This document shows positions 47,032-53,668 of a DNA stretch of 53,668 nt, one piece after another. Position numbers and translations under genes: made by a program. Source of the DNA: an uncultured Desulfovibrio sp. GTDB taxonomy: Bacteria; Desulfobacterota; Desulfovibrionia; Desulfovibrionales; Desulfovibrionaceae. The notes beneath the pieces were generated by a model, which ran no database searches, was not told the DNA's origin, and saw only the letters and a program-made list of their open reading frames with translations. Within the stretch, counting starts at the first letter, position 1. Each line of letters starts with the position of its first letter. Where the stretch lies: contig CALBAX010000110.1 of NCBI GenBank assembly GCA_937926875.1, positions 1-53,668 on the forward strand, given 5' to 3'.

Positions 47032-47901
47032 ATGAAACACATTAGACCACTTTTCTACGAAGAGCCATCCTCTGTTTCGGAAGCTTCGGAGATGCTTTCC
47101 ACCCCCGGGAGCCTGGTTCTGGCAGGGGGGACGGACATCACGGTTATGCTGCGGCGCAAGCCCATGGATGGTGTCACCCTCGTCAACCTTAAAAGGATCC
47201 CTGGCCTGGACGGGATCCGGAAGATGGAAGACGGCAGCCTGCGCCTGGGCGCGCTCGTGACCGTGGGCCATATGGGCCGGGTCCTTACCGCGCCCGAGCA
47301 TGCGGCCCTGCGCATCGCCTGCAACAGCCTGGGCACGCCCGCCGTCCGGAACCTGGCCACGCTGGGCGGCAATATCGGCCGGGCCTCGCCCGCATCCGAC
47401 GTCATCCCGGCCCTGCTGAGCCTTGATGCCGTCGTCATCCTCGAAAGTGCCGGGGGGAGCCGGCGCGTCCCCCTGGAGCAGTTGTTGCAAGGCCCGGGCC
47501 GCCTGGACAGCAGGCCCGGCGAATTCGTCACCGCTGTCGAGCTGCCGCCGCGGGAAGGCGGGGTGGGCTCCTACTGGAAGGCCGGACGCATCCGGGGCGC
47601 GGACTGTGCTCTGGCCGGGGTCGGCGTCTCCTTCTGCTGGGATGGGGACACCATAGTGGATCCCCGGGTGGCCATGACGTCTGTGGGGCCTACCTGTCTG
47701 CGTTCTGCCGGTGCGGAACGTGTGCTGCGGGGCGCGCGTCTTGACGAGGAGGTCATGCGCGCCGCTGCCGATGCCGCGGCCGGGGATGCCCGCCCCATCA
47801 CGGACCTGCGGGCCAGCGCGGCCTACAGGAAAGAACTTGTCCGGGGCTTATTGATGAAGAACCTGCGTTCTCTCGCCGCGCAGGAGAGAAGGAGCTGCTG
47901 A
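47032..47901 (+). CDS. Molybdenum hydroxylase FAD-binding subunit
   Basis: 289 aa, the medium (CoxM/XdhB-type) subunit of a three-subunit xanthine-dehydrogenase-family enzyme. FAD-binding motif LVLAGGTDITVMLRRKP near 26-43, second motif TLGGNIGRASPASDVIPALL (~114-133), and the C-terminal CO-dehydrogenase flavoprotein domain (GADCALAGVGVSFCWDGDTIVDPRVAMTSVGPT in pieces). It carries electrons from the Fe-S subunit to an acceptor. The ATG at 47032 follows AAGGGGG; a TTG just before it is not used. The stop overlaps the next start by one base. Confidence 0.94.
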   Translation: MKHIRPLFYEEPSSVSEASEMLSTPGSLVLAGGTDITVMLRRKPMDGVTLVNLKRIPGLDGIRKMEDGSLRLGALVTVGHMGRVLTAPEHAALRIACNSLGTPAVRNLATLGGNIGRASPASDVIPALLSLDAVVILESAGGSRRVPLEQLLQGPGRLDSRPGEFVTAVELPPREGGVGSYWKAGRIRGADCALAGVGVSFCWDGDTIVDPRVAMTSVGPTCLRSAGAERVLRGARLDEEVMRAAADAAAGDARPITDLRASAAYRKELVRGLLMKNLRSLAAQERRSC

Positions 47902-48383
47902 TGCAAGACGTGCATGTGACAATGACGGTGAACGGTGAAACGCACAGCCTGACGGTCCCCGCCCGGGAAAGCCTGCTGGAGATCCTGCGCGACCGGCTGT
48001 TCCTGACCGGTGTCAAGGAAGGTTGCGGACATGGGGATTGCGGGGCCTGCCTCGTCATCATGGACGGCAAGCTCGTCAATTCCTGTCTGGTGCTCGCCGG
48101 CGACCTGGACGGCGTTACCGTCACCACGGTCGAAGGACTGGCCGGAGAGAACGGCGAACTGCATCCCCTGCAGAAAGCCTTTCTGAAAGAAGGGGCCGTG
48201 CAGTGCGGCTACTGCTCCTCCGGCATGATCCTGAGCGCGAAAGCGCTTATCGACAGCGGTGTCCCGCTTACGGAAGAGTCGATCCGGGAAGGTCTTTCGG
48301 GCGTCATCTGCCGTTGCGGTACCTATCCGCGCACCATCGCTGCCGTCATGGATGCCGCACAGACCATGCGCAATGGAGGCTAG
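47901..48383 (+). CDS. Molybdenum hydroxylase [2Fe-2S] subunit
   Basis: 160 aa, the small (CoxS/XdhC-type) subunit. The plant-ferredoxin-like cluster is in GVKEGCGHGDCGACLVIMDGK with the later NSCLVLAG (four Cys), and the second cluster is in VQCGYCSSGMILSAKALID and VICRCGTYPRTI. It passes electrons from the molybdopterin site to FAD. Its ATG overlaps the preceding stop (TGATG). Confidence 0.96.
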   Translation: MQDVHVTMTVNGETHSLTVPARESLLEILRDRLFLTGVKEGCGHGDCGACLVIMDGKLVNSCLVLAGDLDGVTVTTVEGLAGENGELHPLQKAFLKEGAVQCGYCSSGMILSAKALIDSGVPLTEESIREGLSGVICRCGTYPRTIAAVMDAAQTMRNGG

Positions 48384-48385
48384 AT

Positions 48386-50689
48386 ATGGGTAAGTACGTT
48401 GGTCAAAGTGTCGTCCGTATCGACGGGCCCGAGCGGGTCACGGGCAAGGCGGTCTACGCTCCGGACATCCAGTTTTCAGACATGCTGTACGGCGCCGTGG
48501 CACGTTCCGACCATGCGCACGCCCTGCTCAAGGAGGTCCGTACGGAAAAGGCACGCCGTCTTCCCGGTGTGCGTGCCGTCCTTACAGGAGACATGCTGCC
48601 CTATATGTTCGGCAACATGATCGCCGACCAGCCGTTCCTGGCCAGGGGCAGGGTCCGCTATAACGGCGAGCCCATCGCCCTCGTCATCGCGGAAAGCGAA
48701 CTTGAAGCGCAGATGGCGGCGGATGCCGTCGAGGCCTCGTATGAGGATCTCCCGGCCGTTTTCGATGTGTTCGAGGCCCTGAAGGATGGCGCGCCTCTGG
48801 TGCATGAAGACCAGCACGCCTACCGGCGCGACCCGGAACGCTATCCTGCGCTGGATCATACCAATATCTGCAACGAGACGAGCTATGAACTCGGGGATGT
48901 GGAAAAGGCCTTTGCCCAGGCAGACCATGTGTTCGAGCATTGCTTCTTCTCTCACCCCACCTCGCACTGCGCCATGGAACCGTTCGGCAGTGTGGCGCGT
49001 TATGATGCCGTCACGGGGCGTTTCACCCTTTGGACGACCACCGACGCCCCGCACCGGCGTCTGGGGGAACTGGCGGCCATCTTCAATACGGGACAGGAAA
49101 ACATCCGCATCATCACCACGGCCCAGGGGGGCGGTTTCGGCGGCAAGGGCTGCCTGTATTCCGAGGTCCTGGCGCTGGCCGGCGCCCTGTTCGCCAAGGG
49201 CCGCCCCGTGCGTTATGTCTTCAGCCGTGAAGAGGTGTTGAGCATGAGCGGCACCCGTATGGGGGCCTGGCTCCGGCTCAAGAGCGGCGTCATGAACGAC
49301 GGGACCATCATCGCCCGTTCCGCCGACGTGATCTGGGACAACGGTGCCTATTCCTCCAAGTCTCCGGAAGTGGCCTTCCGCGGCACGACGACTTCGGTGG
49401 GGCCCTACTCGATCCCCAACCTCTCCATCCGGGCCCGTCTGGTCTATACCAACAACTATCCCAGCACGTCGTTCCGCGGCTTCGGCACCACCCAGTCCGC
49501 CTTTGCCTGCGAGGTGCACATGGACATGATCGCAGCGGCGCTGGGCCTCGATCCGCTGGAGTTGCGCCGGCGTCATGCCTACAAGGAGGGCTGTTCGTAC
49601 ATAAATGGTCAGACCATGATCAGCGTCGGCCTGCCCGATACCCTGGACAAGGCGGCCGCGGCCATCGGCTGGGGCGGCCCCAAGCCCAAGGCGCGCCCGG
49701 GCAAGGCCATCGGGCGTGGTATCGCCTGCATGATCAAGGGCACCAATACCCCCCGCTGTGTCAACTGTATGGCATCCCTGCGACAGGACGGCAGCGTCCT
49801 GCTGCATGTGGGCACCATGGAGATCGGGGCCGGACAGCGGACGGCCATGGCCCAGGTGGCTGCCGAGACCCTGGGGGTTTCCCTGGGGCGCATCCGCGTC
49901 CCCCAGCAGGATACGGACTATACGCCGTTCGATTTCGGGACCACGTCCAGCGGCAGCACCTTCCATATGGGGAACGCCGTCATCCTGGCCTGCCAAAAGC
50001 TGCTTTCCAGTCTGTATGACAAGCTTGCGGCGCACTTTGGCCTGCCAGCGGACTCTTTCTCCGTGGCTGACGATCGTGTGCGCAGTGCCGGTGGCAGCAT
50101 CGACATGCCTCTTTCCGAAGCCCTGCACCTTGTACTGCCCCGCGGCGGGGACATCATCGGCGAAAGCATCTACACCCCGGCAGGCATGGACATGCTCAAG
50201 GCCTGGCCCGGCGTCGAGAAGTGGAGCTCGGCCTTCTGGATGTTCTCCACCCACGCGGCAGAAGTGGAAGTGGACCTGGAAACAGGCCATATCACGGTGC
50301 TGCGGCTGGCGGCGGCCCATGACGTGGGCAAGGCGCTCAATCCCCTGCATTGCGTGCAGCAGATCGAGGGCTCCGTCATCATGGGGGCGTCCATGGCTCT
50401 GGGGGAAGAATACCGTTATTCGGAGGACGGACGTGTGCTGACCGACACGTTGCTGGACTACAAGATAGCCACCAGCAAGGACATGCCGCGCCATATCGAG
50501 CCCATCCTCGTGGAGTCCGAACATCCCTTCGCGCCATACGGGGCAAAGGGGGTGGGGGAACCCGCGGCCGGCTGCACGCCACCGGCCATCGTCAATGCCG
50601 TGCATGATGCCGTTGGCGTATGGATGACCCATCTTCCCATGACGCCTGAAAAGGTGCTCATGGCCATCAGAAAGCATCAGGGGGCGTAA
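48386..50689 (+). CDS. Molybdenum hydroxylase molybdopterin-binding subunit
   Basis: 767 aa large subunit. The N-terminal domain starts GKYVGQSVVRIDGPERVTGKAVYAPDI. The molybdopterin-binding loops are TTAQGGGFGGKGCLYSEV (~248), STSFRGFGTTQSAFACEVHMD (~362) and FGTTSSGSTFHMGNAV (~520). The catalytic Glu motif is GVGEPAAGCTPPAIVNAVH near the end. The RGFG-type loop places it with xanthine/aldehyde/nicotinate-type hydroxylases, not CO dehydrogenase, which has the AYRCSF active-site loop. The substrate cannot be deduced. It starts two bases after the [2Fe-2S] gene stop, AATGGAGGC being the ribosome site. No moco-insertion chaperone gene lies adjacent. Confidence 0.95.
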   Translation: MGKYVGQSVVRIDGPERVTGKAVYAPDIQFSDMLYGAVARSDHAHALLKEVRTEKARRLPGVRAVLTGDMLPYMFGNMIADQPFLARGRVRYNGEPIALVIAESELEAQMAADAVEASYEDLPAVFDVFEALKDGAPLVHEDQHAYRRDPERYPALDHTNICNETSYELGDVEKAFAQADHVFEHCFFSHPTSHCAMEPFGSVARYDAVTGRFTLWTTTDAPHRRLGELAAIFNTGQENIRIITTAQGGGFGGKGCLYSEVLALAGALFAKGRPVRYVFSREEVLSMSGTRMGAWLRLKSGVMNDGTIIARSADVIWDNGAYSSKSPEVAFRGTTTSVGPYSIPNLSIRARLVYTNNYPSTSFRGFGTTQSAFACEVHMDMIAAALGLDPLELRRRHAYKEGCSYINGQTMISVGLPDTLDKAAAAIGWGGPKPKARPGKAIGRGIACMIKGTNTPRCVNCMASLRQDGSVLLHVGTMEIGAGQRTAMAQVAAETLGVSLGRIRVPQQDTDYTPFDFGTTSSGSTFHMGNAVILACQKLLSSLYDKLAAHFGLPADSFSVADDRVRSAGGSIDMPLSEALHLVLPRGGDIIGESIYTPAGMDMLKAWPGVEKWSSAFWMFSTHAAEVEVDLETGHITVLRLAAAHDVGKALNPLHCVQQIEGSVIMGASMALGEEYRYSEDGRVLTDTLLDYKIATSKDMPRHIEPILVESEHPFAPYGAKGVGEPAAGCTPPAIVNAVHDAVGVWMTHLPMTPEKVLMAIRKHQGA

Positions 50690-50697
50690 TTTTACTT

Positions 50698-50723
50698 TCT
50701 CCACGGACATATGTCCGTGGAGA
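50698..50723. promoter_or_regulatory. Perfect 26-bp palindrome between hydroxylase and TRAP genes
   Basis: TCTCCACGGACAT followed directly by its reverse complement ATGTCCGTGGAGA. It starts 9 bases past the hydroxylase stop and ends 17 bases before the dctQ start. It can form a spacer-less hairpin, giving mRNA processing or differential expression, or be a dimer operator; no T-tract follows, so a terminator is unlikely. Confidence 0.6.
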
Positions 50724-50739
50724 GTTCCTGGAGATCACC

Positions 50740-51249
50740 ATGGAAAGCAGAGTCAGAAATTTTTTCCGCTCGTTTGACGGTCTCCTTTCATGCATATTCC
50801 TATGCATACTGACCTTGCTTCTTTTTATAGAAGTCGTCAGCCGCTATGTTTTCCATCATTCGAGCGCGCTTAATTCCGAGATAGCAGGACAATGCTTCAT
50901 CTGGTTCATTTATCTTTCGATATCATATGTAACAGGACAAAAGAACCATATTGTCGTTGATATCGCACCGATGATTTTTCCAAAGTCATGGCTCAAGGTG
51001 ATAGATGTCATATCAAATATCATATTTTTAGCATTTTCGGCCATAATGACTGTCTATGGAACGATGCTTGTCATGTCGACCATGGAATACCAGTTTACCC
51101 TGACGATATCCGGCATATCCATGGGGGTCGTGTATAGTATCATTCCGTTTGCATTCGGTATCATGACGGTACGTCTTCTGCTATTCACGTATGACAGTAT
51201 ACGCACTGTCCTGAATCCGTCCAGCAGGGAAGGAGAAGACCATGCCTGA
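50740..51249 (+). CDS. dctQ: TRAP transporter small membrane subunit (DctQ-type)
   Basis: 169 aa, four hydrophobic helices (FDGLLSCIFLCILTLLLFIEVVSRYVF; then AGQCFIWFIYLSISYV). The conserved WFIYLSISYVTGQKNHIVVDI with central acidic residue fits DctQ. It pairs with the large DctM subunit in the inner membrane. The 5' half is noticeably AT-rich compared with dctM. GGAG precedes the ATG; the stop overlaps dctM by eight bases. Confidence 0.92.
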   Translation: MESRVRNFFRSFDGLLSCIFLCILTLLLFIEVVSRYVFHHSSALNSEIAGQCFIWFIYLSISYVTGQKNHIVVDIAPMIFPKSWLKVIDVISNIIFLAFSAIMTVYGTMLVMSTMEYQFTLTISGISMGVVYSIIPFAFGIMTVRLLLFTYDSIRTVLNPSSREGEDHA

Positions 51250-52540
51250 TCAAAGCACCATTGCCCTGATTTTGTTTGGCGGGCTGGCAGTCCTGATCCT
51301 GTTGCGCGTACCGCTTGGTTTCTCGCTGGCTGTGGCGGGCATGGCGGCCTACCTCGTGGGGGGCGACAGCCTGCTCACCATGGCGCAGAGTTATTATGAC
51401 TCCGTCAATTCCTTTCCCCTCATCGCCGTCCCCATGTTCTTCCTGGCCGGGATCGTCATGGAACGTGGCGGGCTTTCCCGCAGGCTCGTCGACGTTGCCG
51501 AAGCCATGATAGGCGGCATACGCGGCGGCCTGGGCATGGTCACCATACTGGCGTCCATGTTCTTCTCGGCCATTTCCGGTTCGGGCCCCGCCACGACGGC
51601 CGCCGTGGGCGGCGTCATGGTGCCGTCCCTGCTGGAGCGCAAGTATCCCCGGGGCTTCGCCGGGGCCATCGTGGCCACGGGGGGCACCCTGGGGGTCATG
51701 ATCCCGCCGAGCATCCTGCTGATCCTGTACGGGGTGATCACCGGTGTCTCCATCACCGGCCTGTTCATGGCGGCCTTGCTGCCGGGCCTGTTCATCGGCG
51801 TCGGCCTGATCGTCTTCGTGCATATCATGTGCAGGGTCATGGGCGTGCATGCTGTGGAGTCGCGCTTCAATCTTGCGCGGTTGATGACAAGCATCCGCAA
51901 GGGCATCCTGGCCATCCTGGCTCCCATCATCATCCTGGGCGGTATCTACAGCGGCATCTTCACGCCGACGGAGAGCGCCGTCGTGGCAGCTGTTTACGGC
52001 ATCATCGTGGCCATGTTCGTCTACAGGGAGCTGACCCCCAGGGGGCTTTGGGAGTCTGTGAAGGAAACCATGAGCATCACCGGGCGCCTGGGGATCATCT
52101 GGGCCGTGTCCACCGCTTACGGGGAAGTCATGGCCATGTACCAGATCCCTTCCATGCTCAGTGAATGGCTCATGTCCATCACGCGCAACCCCTATGTCAT
52201 CTGGCTGCTGATATGTATCTTCCTGACGTTCATGGGGTGCATCATGAACTCCATGTCGCAGGTGATCATCTTCACGCCCATCTTTGCTCCCGTGGTGCAG
52301 GCTGTGGGCATAGACCTGATGCATTTTGCCATCATTTTCGTCCTCAACGCGGAAATAGGCTTCCTGACCCCGCCGCTGGGAACGAATCTGTTCGTCGCCA
52401 TGGATCAGGCCAAGTGCTCTCTCGGCGAGATCTCAAAGGCCGTCATCCCCTTCATCCTGTTCCTGTTCCTGATGATGGCCATCCTGATCCTCCTGCCGCA
52501 GATCTCGCTTTGGTTGCCGCAGACCTTCCTTTCCGTATAA
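51242..52540 (+). CDS. dctM: TRAP transporter large membrane subunit (DctM-type)
   Basis: 432 aa, about twelve hydrophobic segments. Hallmarks are IALILFGGLAVLILLRVPLGFSLA, FSAISGSGPATTAAVGGVMVPSLLERKYPRGFAGAIVATGGTLGVMIPPSILLILYG (in pieces), and FVLNAEIGFLTPPLGTNLFVAM near the C terminus. It uses a cation gradient to bring in substrate delivered by DctP. AGGAGAAG precedes the ATG; it overlaps dctQ. Confidence 0.96.
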   Translation: MPDQSTIALILFGGLAVLILLRVPLGFSLAVAGMAAYLVGGDSLLTMAQSYYDSVNSFPLIAVPMFFLAGIVMERGGLSRRLVDVAEAMIGGIRGGLGMVTILASMFFSAISGSGPATTAAVGGVMVPSLLERKYPRGFAGAIVATGGTLGVMIPPSILLILYGVITGVSITGLFMAALLPGLFIGVGLIVFVHIMCRVMGVHAVESRFNLARLMTSIRKGILAILAPIIILGGIYSGIFTPTESAVVAAVYGIIVAMFVYRELTPRGLWESVKETMSITGRLGIIWAVSTAYGEVMAMYQIPSMLSEWLMSITRNPYVIWLLICIFLTFMGCIMNSMSQVIIFTPIFAPVVQAVGIDLMHFAIIFVLNAEIGFLTPPLGTNLFVAMDQAKCSLGEISKAVIPFILFLFLMMAILILLPQISLWLPQTFLSV

Positions 52541-52563
52541 CGCCATAGCCAAAGGAGTCACCC

Positions 52564-53562
52564 ATGAGAAAGCTTTTCCTGTTGTGTCTGGCCACGCTGC
52601 TTTCCGTTGCCGTTGCCGTGACCGCGGCGGCCGCTCCTGCCTATCGTTTCAAGCTTGCCCATGCCCAGCCCGAAGGGCAGACCAACTACCACCTTGCCTC
52701 CCTGAAGTTCAAGGAGCTGCTGGAGAAGTACAGCAACGGACAGGCCACGGTCATCATCTATCCCGGTGGCCAGCTGGGTTCCGACTTCAATGTGGTCAAG
52801 AAGGTCCAGAATGGCGGTGTCGACATGGAGATCGTGGCCGTGCAGTTGCTGGGGGCCTATTACCCGGCCATGGACATCTACTCCATGCCCTTCATGTTCC
52901 CGAGTTTCCCCGCCTTCGTGGCCACGCGCCACAGCGATTTTCACAAGATGCTGGTGGCTGACATGGAAAAGAAGACCGGGATCAAGGTCATGGCCTTCAT
53001 CGGCTTCTCGTTCCGTCACTTCACCAACAACAAGCATGCCATCACGTCGCCGGCGTCCATGCAGGACCTCAAGATGCGCATGAACCAGAACAAGATCCAG
53101 ATAGCCACGTGTGAAGCTCTGGGGGCCAGCGCCATGGCCATCCCGTCGCCCGAGGTCTTCAGCGCCCTGCAGCAGGGGGTGGTGGACGGGCAGGACGCCA
53201 CGCTGAACTTTTCGACCTCCCAGAAGTACTTCGAGGTCCAGAAGCATATAGCCCTCACCTATCACCAGTTGTCCGGTACCTGCTTCATCATGAACGCCCG
53301 CAAGTTCTCCCGACTGCCCAAGGAGATCCAGGATGCCATCGTCAGGGCCAACGACGAGATGGAGGCCTGGTGGCAGGACTATTCCATCAAGGAAGAAGAT
53401 CGTCTGCTCAAGCAGTGGGAAGACAAGGGCTGCCAGATCTCCCGGCCTGAGCTGAAGCCCTTCCAGGACGCGGTGCAGGGCGTGTACAAGGAGTTCGCGG
53501 ATACTGTGGGCGGCACGGCTGCCATAGATATGGTCCGCGGGATCGTGGCCAAGAACAAGTAG
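52564..53562 (+). CDS. dctP: TRAP transporter solute-binding protein (DctP-type)
   Basis: 332 aa periplasmic receptor. Signal peptide MRKLFLLCLATLLSVAVAV followed by cleavage near TAAAAPA. The mature part has FKLAHAQPEGQTNYHLASLKFKELLE, IYPGGQLGS, the ligand-carboxylate Arg in DLKMRMNQNK, then EVFSALQQGVVDGQDATLN, the standard DctP signature. The retained arginine suggests an organic acid ligand. Placement behind the molybdenum hydroxylase genes suggests that it brings in the substrate, or a related compound, of that enzyme. AAAGGAG precedes the ATG. Confidence 0.95.
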   Translation: MRKLFLLCLATLLSVAVAVTAAAAPAYRFKLAHAQPEGQTNYHLASLKFKELLEKYSNGQATVIIYPGGQLGSDFNVVKKVQNGGVDMEIVAVQLLGAYYPAMDIYSMPFMFPSFPAFVATRHSDFHKMLVADMEKKTGIKVMAFIGFSFRHFTNNKHAITSPASMQDLKMRMNQNKIQIATCEALGASAMAIPSPEVFSALQQGVVDGQDATLNFSTSQKYFEVQKHIALTYHQLSGTCFIMNARKFSRLPKEIQDAIVRANDEMEAWWQDYSIKEEDRLLKQWEDKGCQISRPELKPFQDAVQGVYKEFADTVGGTAAIDMVRGIVAKNK

Positions 53563-53581
53563 GTTTTTTTTGGCAAGATAT

Positions 53582-53642
53582 GAGGGAGCCGCTGCCGGCT
53601 CCCTCCAGCAAAAAACCACCCGGACGGGTGGTTTTTTGCTGG
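53582..53642 (+). terminator. Terminator region of the hydroxylase/TRAP operon
   Basis: GAGGGAGCC/GGCTCCCTC (53582-53605) is followed by a perfect 17-bp stem CCAGCAAAAAACCACCC / GGGTGGTTTTTTGCTGG (53605-53642) with A/T tracts on both sides. Confidence 0.85.
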
Positions 53643-53668
53643 ACGAGATGTCCAAAGGAGCTGTTGGA

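Noticed and set aside
48476..50710. Long minus-strand open frame opposite the molybdenum hydroxylase large subunit
   Set aside because: Antisense shadow of a gene with clear molybdopterin motifs.

Overview
The window looks like a chromosome segment from a Desulfovibrio-type sulfate reducer (Desulfovibrionaceae). The reasons are high GC, an all-minus dnaA-dnaN-gyrB-gyrA block next to purF-hisS-aspS-def-fmt, a histone-deacetylase-like gene beside tmk, many TRAP-type genes, and G-tract-rich intergenic hairpins. The genus is inferred from gene content, not from a marker tree.

Layout. 1-6.1 kb (minus): fmt, def, aspS, hisS, purF, a tightly packed translation/purine operon. 6.5-14.5 kb (minus): gyrA, a small membrane protein, gyrB, dnaN and a strongly diverged dnaA; the 281 bp upstream of dnaA hold DnaA-box-like sites and are the best oriC candidate. 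14.8-17.8 kb: an MFS transporter (minus) and an M23 envelope peptidase (plus). 18.1-21.3 kb (minus): a large protein of no recognised family preceded by a CesT-type type III secretion chaperone, read as an effector/chaperone pair. 21.6-29.8 kb: larB, a PpiD/SurA-like periplasmic chaperone, glmS and an aconitase-superfamily hydratase. 30.1-31.1 kb: an orphan PD-(D/E)XK nuclease-like gene. 31.4-37.9 kb: gap and fba (minus), surE (minus), then a plus-strand operon with a YhaM-like OB/HD nuclease, tmk, a small unknown and an HDAC-like amidohydrolase with a cysteine-rich tail.

38.1-44.8 kb is the most defence-like stretch: a stand-alone SRA-like modified-DNA reader with lower GC, its own terminator, and then a coupled three-gene operon (unrecognised 428-aa protein, two-HxK phospholipase-D-type nuclease, SNF2-like helicase) closed by a terminator. 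I cannot match this set to a named system with confidence; it is the best candidate for something undescribed.

44.9-53.7 kb: a YqaA-type membrane protein, a flavodoxin-fold FMN protein and a FadR-like GntR repressor (minus). They diverge from a plus-strand operon for a three-subunit molybdenum hydroxylase followed by a DctQ-DctM-DctP TRAP importer. The divergent region is AT-rich and carries two clear palindromes, and a perfect 26-bp palindrome separates the enzyme genes from the transporter genes. Together these suggest uptake and oxidative or reductive handling of one unknown small molecule under control of the GntR protein.

No tRNA, rRNA, CRISPR array, insertion sequence or integrase was recognised. 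All alignments were done by eye; no computation was run.
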